Of a stretch of DNA of 14,242 nt, positions 1-6,598 are shown one piece after another (position 1 is the stretch's first letter; every line of letters begins with the position of its first letter). The stretch is taken from positions 1-14,242 of the forward strand of contig DASUJB010000006.1 in the NCBI GenBank assembly GCA_036279475.1, read 5' to 3'. The notes under the pieces are model-generated. The model saw only the letters and a list, made by a program, of their open reading frames with translations. It was not told the DNA's origin and made no database searches. A program made the translations under genes and the position numbers. Origin of the DNA: ZC4RG19 sp036279475 (lineage in GTDB: Bacteria > Actinomycetota > Acidimicrobiia > Acidimicrobiales > VFJN01).

Positions 1-1
1 G

Positions 2-682
2 CCGCCACCGCCACTGGTCGACCGCTGGCGACGGGCGGTGGCGGCGCGGCTGCTTCTCGCCCTCGGCGACGTCGACCGAGCGGCCGCCGTCGTCGGGGCC
101 CGAGCTGGGGCCGGACCTCCCGGCCCGGACCTGGCGGCCGTGGCCGTGCAGGTCGAGGTGGCCCGGGGCGACCTGGTCGCGGCCCGGGCGCGGCTCGATC
201 GCTGGGACGTGGCGGACGGCGCCGGGGCACGGGCCGGGCTCGAGCACCGCCTGTGGGGCGCCGTGGTGGCGGCGGGGACCGGGGGGCGCCGGCGGGCCCT
301 CGCCACGGTGTCGTCCGTCGTGGCCGATGCCCGGGCCGAGGGCCACGTGCGGTCGCTCCTGGACGGCGGCCCCGCGGTCGAGCACCTCCTGCGGGACCTC
401 TGCCGCACCACCCCCGCCCCGTACCTCCGACACCTCGTGCAGCAGATCGCGCCCCGGCACGGCCTGGCGGCGGTCGGTGCGGGGGCCGGCGCCGGCCTCA
501 GCAGGCGAGAGCTCGAGGTCGTGCGCTACCTGCCCACCTCCCTGTCCAACGGCGAGATCGCCGGCCGGCTGTTCATCTCGCCCAACACGCTCAAGACCCA
601 CCTGCGCTCCATCTACCGCAAGCTGGGGGCGGGCACGCGGCGAGGTGCGGCCCGGCGGGCCGTCGACCTCGGCCTGGCCTGA
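2..682 (+). CDS. LuxR-family (LAL/MalT-like) transcriptional regulator, C-terminal part, 5' end cut by window
   Basis: The frame is open to the left edge, so the true start lies outside. The first in-window start, GTG at 38, lies inside a helical repeat region (LLLALGDVDRAAAVVG) and is probably not the real start. Counted from 38, residues 1-145 are Ala/Arg-rich helices like the TPR-type arm of MalT/LAL regulators. Residues 154-214 are a GerE-type helix-turn-helix: LSRRELEVVRYL, then LSNGEIAGRLFISPNTLKTH, then SIYRKLGAGTRRGA. The recognition helix (SPNTLKTHLRSIYRKLG) is intact. The 'YLPTSLSNGEIA' style is typical of large ATP-binding LuxR regulators, whose N-terminal P-loop ATPase would lie upstream. 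It likely binds DNA as a transcriptional activator. Its target is not visible, and it converges on the next gene, so it need not control the glycan locus. The family is well supported and the subfamily is inferred. Confidence 0.9.
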   Translation, partial: PPPPLVDRWRRAVAARLLLALGDVDRAAAVVGARAGAGPPGPDLAAVAVQVEVARGDLVAARARLDRWDVADGAGARAGLEHRLWGAVVAAGTGGRRRALATVSSVVADARAEGHVRSLLDGGPAVEHLLRDLCRTTPAPYLRHLVQQIAPRHGLAAVGAGAGAGLSRRELEVVRYLPTSLSNGEIAGRLFISPNTLKTHLRSIYRKLGAGTRRGAARRAVDLGLA

Positions 683-683
683 G

Positions 684-710
684 GGGCGGTGCCCGAGGGA
701 TCACCCGCCC
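684..710 (+). terminator. Candidate stem-loop just after the regulator gene
   Basis: GGGCGGTG (684-691) pairs with CACCCGCCC (702-710), with one bulged base and a loop of about 10 nt, starting 2 nt after the TGA at 680-682. No T tract follows, so this would be an atypical GC-rich actinobacterial terminator at best. Confidence 0.35.
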
Positions 711-721
711 GGACCGGGCCC

Positions 722-759
722 CGGCCCCGGTCGGCGCCCCCGGCCCCGGTCGGCGCCCC
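722..759. repeat. Perfect 19-bp tandem duplication in the convergent intergenic gap
   Basis: CGGCCCCGGTCGGCGCCCC occurs at 722-740 and is repeated exactly at 741-759; the next bases start a third, diverged copy (CGGCCG). It sits between the ends of two convergent genes (682 and 822). The rest of this 139-bp gap shows no ORF. It is G/C-rich and could fold, but no function can be assigned. Confidence 0.8.
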
Positions 760-821
760 CGGCCGCCGAGGGACGGAGCGACGGCGGGATGGGGGCCGAC
801 GCCGGCGCGGCTCGCGGGCCG

Positions 822-1262
822 TCAGGCCATCTCGCGGCCGTGGGCGGTGAGGGCGTAGATGACGAAGACGTCGACGGCGATGATGGTCAGAGACCACAGG
901 GGGTACGCCGGGAGCCACAGGAAGTTGCCGACGATGGCCAAGCCGGCGACGATAACGGCGACGGTGCGGGCGAGGACGTTGCCGGTGAGGACACCGATGC
1001 CCGCCAGCAGGACCACGACGCCCACGACCAGGTGGATCCAGCCCCACTGGCTGAGGTCGATGTAGAGGTCGGTCCGCTCGCCCCAGACGACCCAGTCGTC
1101 GTTGACGATGGCGACGAGGCCGTGGATGGCGTTCAGCGTGCCGGCGATGATCATCATGACCGAGGCGAAGACGATCCATCCCACCCAGCCGGTCCGCTCC
1201 GGGGGCAGCTCGTCGGCCGGTCCCGTCCGTGCCGTCGTGCGACCGTAGGTCTGGCCAACCAT
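822..1262 (-). CDS. Small four-helix membrane protein, DUF7144-like
   Basis: A 146-residue protein starting MVGQTYGR. The start is fixed by a strong Shine-Dalgarno (GAGGAGG at 1275-1269, 6 nt before the ATG). After a polar N-terminus (1-24), four hydrophobic segments are visible at about 26-52, 73-94, 97-117 and 121-140, ending in a short polar tail (HGREMA). The pattern (RTGWVGWIVFASVMMIIAG, an NDDW loop, LSQWGWIHLVVGV, FLWLPAYPLWSLTIIAVDVFVIYALTAHG) matches my recollection of the actinobacterial DUF7144 membrane-protein family, for which I know no biochemical role. It is usually a stand-alone gene. Here a 202-bp gap separates it from the kinase gene upstream, so it probably has its own promoter and is not an obvious part of the glycan operon. 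Topology is confident, function unknown. Confidence 0.85.
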   Translation of the reverse strand: MVGQTYGRTTARTGPADELPPERTGWVGWIVFASVMMIIAGTLNAIHGLVAIVNDDWVVWGERTDLYIDLSQWGWIHLVVGVVVLLAGIGVLTGNVLARTVAVIVAGLAIVGNFLWLPAYPLWSLTIIAVDVFVIYALTAHGREMA

Positions 1263-1268
1263 GGTGAG

Positions 1269-1275
1269 CCTCCTC
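1269..1275 (-). promoter_or_regulatory. Strong ribosome binding site for the DUF7144-like gene
   Basis: GAGGAGG on the minus strand lies 6 nt before the ATG at 1262. It fixes the start against a much longer open frame running upstream to 2012. Confidence 0.85.
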
Positions 1276-1370
1276 GCTGGTGCCACGGGGCGCCGGTCGC
1301 TGGTGCCGGCTGCCGCCGGTAACCCGGTTGCCGACCGTGCCCCTTCGATCATGCGACGCGGGCGGCGGTG

Positions 1371-1386
1371 CGCATCGCCCGATGCG
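1371..1386. promoter_or_regulatory. Perfect 7-bp inverted repeat, possible operator or small hairpin
   Basis: CGCATCG (1371-1377), CC, CGATGCG (1380-1386). It lies about 110 bp upstream of the DUF7144-like start and about 80 bp downstream of the kinase stop. A perfect dyad with a 2-bp centre suits a dimeric DNA-binding protein. As RNA it could form a 6-bp stem with a 4-nt loop. Nothing in the sequence decides between these. Confidence 0.3.
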
Positions 1387-1393
1387 GGTGATT

Positions 1394-1417
1394 CCGCCGG
1401 CCGGCCCGAGCCGGCGG
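1394..1417 (-). terminator. Candidate GC hairpin downstream of the kinase gene
   Basis: CCGCCGGC (1394-1401) pairs perfectly with GCCGGCGG (1410-1417) across an 8-nt loop, 48 nt past the kinase stop at 1465 on the minus strand. No U tract follows. It is a reasonable end point for the three-gene minus-strand operon, or a 5'-leader structure of the next gene. The rest of 1263-1464 holds no gene, and I see no convincing -35/-10 pair. Confidence 0.4.
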
Positions 1418-1464
1418 TGGGGCGGGCCCGGTCTGCCGCCGGGGGCGGGCCGGCGGGTCGGACC

Positions 1465-2502
1465 TCAGCCCATGGCGTCGGCCGCGTCCGCCGCCTCGGC
1501 GGCCCAGTCGCGGGCGTGGCGGTCGGGTGGGGCGTGGTCGACGAACCAGCCCACCCACTGCAGGGCCAGCTGCAGCCGGCAGGCGGCGAGCTCCACCGCG
1601 AAGTCGTCGAAGCCGAGGCCGCCGGCCCGGGCGGCGGCCCGGTAGGCGGCCAGCAGCCGCTGGCGGTCCCCTGGCGCCCAGTCGCCGGTGACGAGGGCGG
1701 CCAGGTCGATGAGGACGGGCCCGCGCCCGGCGGTCTCCCAGTCGACCGGGCAGATCCGGGGCGCCGCCCCGGCCGCCGTCCCCGCGGCGGGGGTGACGCC
1801 CACGACGAGGTTCGACGGGTAGGCCTCGCCGTGCACGAGGCCGGTCGTGGCCGAGGCGAGCCGTTCCCGCCCCGGGCCGTCGAACACCTCGACGGCCCGG
1901 GCGACGCGGCGCCTCGCCGCGCCGTCGAGGCGCTCGGCCGCCGCCGCCGCCCGGTCGCGCCACCGCACCCGGGCCCGGTCGTCGTGCGCCACGAGCGGCA
2001 CGGCGCTGGCACGGTCCAGGGCGTCCGACGCGTGGAAGGCCCCGAACCAGGCCGCCGCCCGGGCCCACACGTCGATCTCGCCGACGTCGCTCAGCTCGAG
2101 GCCGTCGACCAGCTCGACGACGAGCACCGACGGGTCGGTGCCGTCGAGGTGCGAGCCGACGTGGGCGGGGGGGCCGTCGACCTGCCCGAGCACGTCACGG
2201 TACATCGCCGCCTCCCGGCGGGGATCGTGGAGGAACGCCGGCTTCACGGCGGCGGCCCCCGCCAGCAGCGATCGGCGCGAGAGGTCCTTGACCACGACCG
2301 GCAGCTCCCGGGTGCCGTCGCGCACGGTCGCCACGTACATCGGCGACGACTTCGCGTAGGCGAACCGGCGCAGGGGACCGACGAGCCGTCCCCGGCCGGC
2401 CACGGCCTGCTCGGCCCTGGCGGTCAGCTCGGCCAGGTCGCCCGGGCGGGTCCCAGGCGTCGGGGCGGCCCCGGCCGCCGGGCGGGGCAGGGGGTGCGTC
2501 AC
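1465..2502 (-). CDS. APH-fold small-molecule kinase (aminoglycoside phosphotransferase family)
   Basis: 345 residues, GTG start 10 nt after the stop of the upstream glycosyltransferase gene. The N-lobe strand LPVVVKDL supplies a candidate ATP-binding Lys72, and E97 in DPRREAAMY is its likely partner. VLVVELVDG (127-134) resembles the hinge. The catalytic loop reads LVHGEAYPSN (222-231), and the metal-binding segment reads VDWETAGRGPVLIDLAAL (253-270, Asp254). The usual catalytic HGD is HGE here (Glu226), a variant I recall in some APH subfamilies, so loss of activity should not be assumed. It is the last gene of an operon with two putative glycosyltransferases, so a sugar, cyclitol or lipid-linked alcohol is a likelier substrate than an antibiotic. 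No Shine-Dalgarno is obvious, so translation is probably coupled. The kinase fold is confident, the substrate unknown. Confidence 0.87.
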   Translation of the reverse strand: MTHPLPRPAAGAAPTPGTRPGDLAELTARAEQAVAGRGRLVGPLRRFAYAKSSPMYVATVRDGTRELPVVVKDLSRRSLLAGAAAVKPAFLHDPRREAAMYRDVLGQVDGPPAHVGSHLDGTDPSVLVVELVDGLELSDVGEIDVWARAAAWFGAFHASDALDRASAVPLVAHDDRARVRWRDRAAAAAERLDGAARRRVARAVEVFDGPGRERLASATTGLVHGEAYPSNLVVGVTPAAGTAAGAAPRICPVDWETAGRGPVLIDLAALVTGDWAPGDRQRLLAAYRAAARAGGLGFDDFAVELAACRLQLALQWVGWFVDHAPPDRHARDWAAEAADAADAMG

Positions 2503-2512
2503 CCGGTCCCGG

Positions 2513-3709
2513 TCACCCGACGCCCAGGCGGTCGAGCAGCCCGCGCATCACCACGCCGGCGTCGAGGTGCTCCGCGGCGACGGCGCGGGCGGCGGCGCCG
2601 TGGGCGGCGTGGTCGTGGCCGATGCGGTCGAGCCCGTCGGCCGCCGACTCGACCCCGTCGAACGCCACCAGGCCGGCGCCCTCGGGCAGGTGGGCGGCGA
2701 ACCCGGTGTCGTGGGCCAGCACGGGGCGTCCCGACGCCAGGTAGCAGGCCGACCGGTCGGAGAACCAGCCGGTGCGCCCCTCGATGTAGCCCAGCTTCGC
2801 CAGGGCGAGCTCGCCCTTCGAGCCGGCCACGAACTCGGCGAAGGCTTCGGGGCTGCTCGCCACCGTCGCCGGGTCGACCCGGCGCCAGCCGCCGCGGTCG
2901 AGGGCGGCGATGTCCTCGACCTCGTCGGGGTGGATCTCGAGCGCGAGGCACAGCTCCTGGGTGGTGCGGGCCGGCAGGTCGAGCAGGGGGCGCGCCGCAT
3001 GGGCCTTCTGCCCGTAGTGGACGCCGTCGTGCCAGATCGAGCCGTAGCCCCGCCACGACGCGACCGTGCTGAACGGACCGCCGGGGCGGGCGGGGCGGAC
3101 CGGCCAGTGCGGCAGGGACACCGGGGGGACGAGCGGGATCCAGCTGCGGCCGAGGGTGGGGACGGGGCAGCCGGGGCGTCCCAGCAGGGGCCCGAGCGTC
3201 ACGAAGTGCGTGTGGCCGTCGAGGCCAACGTCGGCGCCCTGGAGGGCCCAGAGCTGGGTGAAGCCCGGGTCGAGGTCGAGGTAGGCGCGCACCGGCGCCG
3301 GCTCGACGAGCTCGGGGGCGCGCAGGGCCCCGCTCGTGTTGAGCAGCACGTCGGCCGCCGCGCAGCGGGCCGCCAGCTCGGCCGGGGAACCGCCGTGGGT
3401 CTCGCCCGTCTCCGGGCACAGCAGCGTGGCCCGCCCCCGGAGCCCGAAGCGGTCGACGACCCCGTCGAAATAGGCGGCGTTGGCGGTGGCCGCGAGGGGG
3501 GCGCCGGGCGGCCGCCGGCGTGCGGCCGGGACGGGATCGACGACGTGCACGTCGCAGCCGGCCTGGGCCAGCCCGGCCGCCTGGTTGAGCGTGACCCAGG
3601 ACAGGCCGCCCAGGCCCGGCGTGGCCGCGACCACGCCGACGACCACCACGAGCGGGGCACCGGGCCGGGGCTCGCCGGGGACGATCGGGGGTGGCTTCGG
3701 CGGGGTCAT
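2513..3709 (-). CDS. CgeB-like (GT-B) glycosyltransferase, paralogue of the gene upstream
   Basis: 398 residues. The ATG at 3709 overlaps the upstream stop in an ATGA (3706-3709), implying translational coupling. An N-terminal Rossmann-like half (LVVVVGVVAATPGLGG, 20-35; CDVHVVDPV, 52-60) is followed by VLLNTSG (121-127), RAYLDLDPGFTQLW (141-154) and HTHFVTLG (166-173). The C-terminal half has FSTVASWRG (213-221), a KGELALAKLGYIEGR stretch (298-312) and GWFSDRSACYLASGRPVLAHD (positions 314-334, with SDRS and SGRP as key parts), as in the Glyco_trans_1_2/CgeB acceptor-side domain. The family is recognised by motif layout only; donor and acceptor are unknown. No signal peptide or membrane segment is seen, so it is cytosolic. 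It is colinear along its whole length with the next protein, so it arose by tandem duplication. Confidence 0.8.
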   Translation of the reverse strand: MTPPKPPPIVPGEPRPGAPLVVVVGVVAATPGLGGLSWVTLNQAAGLAQAGCDVHVVDPVPAARRRPPGAPLAATANAAYFDGVVDRFGLRGRATLLCPETGETHGGSPAELAARCAAADVLLNTSGALRAPELVEPAPVRAYLDLDPGFTQLWALQGADVGLDGHTHFVTLGPLLGRPGCPVPTLGRSWIPLVPPVSLPHWPVRPARPGGPFSTVASWRGYGSIWHDGVHYGQKAHAARPLLDLPARTTQELCLALEIHPDEVEDIAALDRGGWRRVDPATVASSPEAFAEFVAGSKGELALAKLGYIEGRTGWFSDRSACYLASGRPVLAHDTGFAAHLPEGAGLVAFDGVESAADGLDRIGHDHAAHGAAARAVAAEHLDAGVVMRGLLDRLGVG

Positions 3710-4929
3710 CGGGTGTCGGCGAGCAGGCGGTCGACGATGGCGACCGGGTCGAGGTGGGCGGCGGCGAGGGCCCGGGCGGCCGCGGCGTGACCGTCGTAGT
3801 CGTCGACCACCGCGGCGACGGCGTCGGCGGCGTCGTCGACGCCGTCGAAGGGCAGCAGGCCCCTGCCGCAGGGCAGGTTGCGGCTGAAGCCCGTGTCCTG
3901 CACCACCGCGGGCCGGCCGGCCGCCAGGTAGCGGGCGGTCCGATCGGAGAACCACCCGCTGTTCGTGGCCACGTAGACGCCCTGGGCGACCGACAGCTCG
4001 GCACCCGAGGCCCGCACGTAGTCGCGGAACCGGCCGGGGGTCGCCGACGCCGCGGCCGGGTCGGCCAGCGCCCACCCGGCGGCGAGCAGGGCGTCGCGGT
4101 CGGCGGCGTCGCCGGGGTGGATGTCGAGGGCGATCTCGAACCCGGCCTGCGGGCACCGGGCCGGCAGCTCCCGGATCCTGCGGAACTCGTGGGCCTTCAC
4201 CCCGTAGGTGACCCCGTCCAGGCTGAGCGGCCCGTACGAGCCACGCCAGGCGGCGACCGTCGTGAACCGCACCGGCCCGGGCGGGGGCGGTGCGGCCCAG
4301 TCGTCGACCGCGACGGGCTGGCGGGTGGGGATCCACGTCAGCCCGCACGTGGGGACGGCGCAGTCGTCGGCCCCGATGTTCTCGCCGATCGTCGCGAAGG
4401 CGTGGTGGCCCTCGACGTGGGCGCCGGCCAGCCCCTGGGCGTGCCACGCCTGCGTGTAGCCGGGGTCGATGTCGACGAGCACCCGCCGGTCGAAGCGCTC
4501 GAACAGGCTGGGCCCGGACAGGTGGCCCGAGATGTTGAGGAGCACGTCGGCGGCGTCGGCGACGTCGCGGGCGTCGACGCCGCCGGGTCCCACCACGACC
4601 CGCGCCGAGCCGTCGACGAGGAGGGCGCGCCCGGTGGCGCCGAAGCTGTGGGCGACCGCGGCGAAGTAGGCGACCTGCTCGGGCGCAGGGTCGTCGATCT
4701 GCTCGATCAGCCAGGCGTCGTGGCCGGCCGCGGCCACGGCCCGCAGCCAGGACATGCGCACCCACGCCTCGCCCCCGTTGTGGAGCTTGGAGGCGATCGC
4801 ACCGGCGACGACGACGGGTACCGTCGGGTCGTCCGCCCCGCGGTCGCTCCCGCCCCCCCTCGGCGGCGTGACCGGCGACGGCGATCCGCCCGGCACCACG
4901 CGACGCGCACCAGGTCCCTCAGCCACCAT
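3706..4929 (-). CDS. CgeB-like (GT-B) glycosyltransferase, first gene of a three-gene operon
   Basis: 407 residues from ATG 4929. This start has a GGAGGAG Shine-Dalgarno (4946-4940, 10 nt upstream). GTG codons at 4899 and 4896 are alternatives that would remove a disordered Gly/Pro/Arg leader; the folded part begins near residue 36 (VPVVVAGAIASKLHNGGEAW). The N-terminal NGGEAWVRMSWLRAV and WLIEQIDDP (73-81) resemble actinobacterial family-1-like glycosyltransferases. DVLLNISG (128-135), LVDIDPGYTQAW (151-162), HHAFATIG (175-182) and TYGVKAHEFRRI follow. The C-terminal domain has GWFSDRTARYLAAGRP (325-340) and VQDTGF. In the 25-residue C-terminal motif (324-348), 17 positions are identical to the downstream paralogue. 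It is cytosolic and its specificity is unknown. Its start codon overlaps that of the divergent plus-strand gene, so its promoter would have to lie inside that gene. Confidence 0.8.
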   Translation of the reverse strand: MVAEGPGARRVVPGGSPSPVTPPRGGGSDRGADDPTVPVVVAGAIASKLHNGGEAWVRMSWLRAVAAAGHDAWLIEQIDDPAPEQVAYFAAVAHSFGATGRALLVDGSARVVVGPGGVDARDVADAADVLLNISGHLSGPSLFERFDRRVLVDIDPGYTQAWHAQGLAGAHVEGHHAFATIGENIGADDCAVPTCGLTWIPTRQPVAVDDWAAPPPPGPVRFTTVAAWRGSYGPLSLDGVTYGVKAHEFRRIRELPARCPQAGFEIALDIHPGDAADRDALLAAGWALADPAAASATPGRFRDYVRASGAELSVAQGVYVATNSGWFSDRTARYLAAGRPAVVQDTGFSRNLPCGRGLLPFDGVDDAADAVAAVVDDYDGHAAAARALAAAHLDPVAIVDRLLADTR

Positions 4930-4930
4930 G
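4927..4930. other. Shared CATG: overlapping divergent start codons
   Basis: CATG contains the minus-strand ATG (4929-4927) of the glycosyltransferase and the plus-strand ATG (4928-4930) of the exported protein. Both starts are independently supported, one by a Shine-Dalgarno and the other by a signal peptide. This leaves no intergenic DNA, so each promoter must lie inside the other gene. Confidence 0.6.
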
Positions 4931-6598
4931 CGAACGCTGCTCCTCCGTACCGCCGCCGTCGCCGTCGCCGTGGCCCTCGTGGTCGTGGCCGCCGCCGTCC
5001 TCGGCCGCGGTGGCCGGGCCCCGTCGGTCGCCGGATCCGGCGCCCCGCTGCCCGACGGGCTGGTGCCGCCGGGTGCACCGGCGCCCCAGGGCTTCCTCGA
5101 CCTGCCCGGACCCGCTCGCCGGGACGTCGCGGTCAACTGGACCGCGTTCGCCGACTCGAACCTGTGGTCGGCCGGCTCCGCCCGCTACGTCGCCTGGGTG
5201 GCCCCCGACGGCGCCCCGATGATCGCCCGCGCCGCCGGGGCCGGGGACCGGTCCGCCAGGGCCGGCGGCGACGCCGCCGGGGGCGAGCGGGGGGAGGCCA
5301 CGCCGCCCGAGGTGGCGGACCTCGCCAAGGTGCCGGGGAACCCGCTGGGGGCACCCATCGCCGTGGACCCCCACAACGTCCTGGCCGTGGGGGTCGACGC
5401 CAGCGGCTACGTGCACGTCGCCGGCAACATGCACTCCGGGCGCCTGCGCTACCTGCGCAGCGCGGCGCCGGGGCGGATCGACGAGTGGGTGGTGGCGCCG
5501 ATGGTCGGCGCCGACGAGGGCGCCGTCACCTACCCGTCGTTCACGCCCGGCCCCCGCGGCAGCCTGCTGTTCAGCTACCGCGACGGCTCGTCGGCGGACG
5601 GGGCGCTGGTGCTCGACACCCTGCCGGCCGGCGCCACTCGCTGGCGGCGCACCGCGACGGTCCTGGCCGGGGGTGGCTCGGCGGCCCCCTACCCCCATCG
5701 CCTGGTGGTGGACGGGGGCACCATCCACCTGTTCCACACCTGGCGGACGGGGCCGGGGGCCGGCGGCAACACCGCGGTGGCCTACGTGGCGTCCGACGAC
5801 GGCGGCACGACGTGGCGGACGGCGTCCGGCGCCGGGCTCGAGGTGCCGGTCGGCATCGACGAGAGGGCGTTCGTGGCCACGGTGGACGACGTCGGCGGCG
5901 GCGTGATCGTGAACGGCGGCGGCGCCGCCGTCGACGGCGCCGGCCGGCCCCACGCCCTGCTGCGGGTGCGTGGCCCCGGCCCGTCGCGCCCCGGCCTGTG
6001 GCTGGCCAGCCCGGTGGAAGGGACCTGGCGGGTGCGCCCGCTGCCCGGCACCGAGGGGGCGAGCGGTCGGGCCGCGCTTGCCGCCGGGGAGGGCTCCGGG
6101 CTCGTGGCGCTGTGGCCGGCCCGCGCCGGGTCGTCGACCGAGCTCGTGGCGGCGGAGGTCTCCGACGGCGACGCCGCCGACGACAGGACCGTCGTCGCCG
6201 CCCTGCCCGTGGGGGAGTGGGAGCCCACCCTCGACGCCCCCGCGGCGCGGCGGGGCGAGCTGTGCCTGGTGGTCCCGGTGGGCGACGGCGACGCCACGTC
6301 GGCGGGGGTCGTGTGGTGGCGCACCCGCCAGCTGGCGGGGCGGCGACGGCGTCAAGGTCCTCTCCCCGCGCCGGTCGACCGCGGCGGGGGCGGGGGAGCG
6401 GGTGCGCGTGGGGCGCCGGGGGCGGCAGCCCAGGCCCACCGGTCGAGCTCGTCGTCGTCGGCCAGGCCCAGCTCGACCATGGTGTCGCCGCACACGCCGA
6501 CGAACCTCGCCCGCTGCTCGTGGCTCCAGCGTTCGCCCCGCCGGGGGGTTGCGCCGCCCTCGCCGAAGCTCGAGTTGACCCGGCGGGTCGCGAGGTAG
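4928..6598 (+). CDS. Exported BNR_4 beta-propeller protein, PL24/PL25 lyase-like
   Basis: 556 residues from ATG 4928. Residues 1-26 form a signal peptide or N-terminal anchor (MRTLLLRT, then a long Ala/Val core, no lipobox Cys), which supports this start over GTG 4868. A Gly/Pro-rich linker runs to about 58. The BNR_4 domain spans about 65-465: VDPHNVLAVGVDASGYVHVA and GNMHS (147-170), LRYLRS, EGAVTYPSF (197-205), LLFSYRDGSS (213-222), YPHRLVVDGGTIHLFHTWR (255-273), YVASDDGGTTW (286-296). His149, His169, Tyr202 and Arg218 fit the catalytic pattern I recall from ulvan lyases of PL24/PL25, so polysaccharide cleavage or glycan binding outside the membrane is plausible. Residues 471-556 are basic/Gly/Ser-rich and antisense to the sulfotransferase gene; they look like read-through, with no stop in any plus frame until 6578. 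No Shine-Dalgarno is seen, so it may be leaderless. Confidence 0.85.
   Translation: MRTLLLRTAAVAVAVALVVVAAAVLGRGGRAPSVAGSGAPLPDGLVPPGAPAPQGFLDLPGPARRDVAVNWTAFADSNLWSAGSARYVAWVAPDGAPMIARAAGAGDRSARAGGDAAGGERGEATPPEVADLAKVPGNPLGAPIAVDPHNVLAVGVDASGYVHVAGNMHSGRLRYLRSAAPGRIDEWVVAPMVGADEGAVTYPSFTPGPRGSLLFSYRDGSSADGALVLDTLPAGATRWRRTATVLAGGGSAAPYPHRLVVDGGTIHLFHTWRTGPGAGGNTAVAYVASDDGGTTWRTASGAGLEVPVGIDERAFVATVDDVGGGVIVNGGGAAVDGAGRPHALLRVRGPGPSRPGLWLASPVEGTWRVRPLPGTEGASGRAALAAGEGSGLVALWPARAGSSTELVAAEVSDGDAADDRTVVAALPVGEWEPTLDAPAARRGELCLVVPVGDGDATSAGVVWWRTRQLAGRRRRQGPLPAPVDRGGGGGAGARGAPGAAAQAHRSSSSSSARPSSTMVSPHTPTNLARCSWLQRSPRRGVAPPSPKLELTRRVAR
4940..4946 (-). promoter_or_regulatory. Ribosome binding site supporting the ATG at 4929
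   Basis: GGAGGAG on the minus strand, 10 nt before the ATG at 4929. On the plus strand the same bases encode part of the signal peptide (LLLRT) of the divergent gene, so the match could be coincidental. Confidence 0.5.

Noticed and set aside
1465..2502. Antibiotic-resistance determinant (aminoglycoside phosphotransferase).
   Set aside because: The APH fold is shared by many metabolic kinases. The operon context is glycosyltransferases, and no mobile element or other resistance gene is nearby.
2513..4765. A single 750-codon minus frame that seems to fuse the region of both CgeB-like genes.
   Set aside because: Only the part after ATG 3709 is real. Upstream of it the frame is an Arg-rich shadow of the other paralogue, which is coded in a different frame.
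4754..4927. Earlier starts (4754 or GTG 4868) for the exported beta-propeller gene.
   Set aside because: They would bury the signal peptide behind a polar, Pro-rich leader and overlap the CgeB-like gene extensively.
4930..5136. Upstream extension of the first CgeB-like gene to an ATG at 5136.
   Set aside because: It would be antisense to the signal peptide of the exported protein and adds only Thr/Ala/Arg-rich sequence. The start at 4929 has a Shine-Dalgarno.
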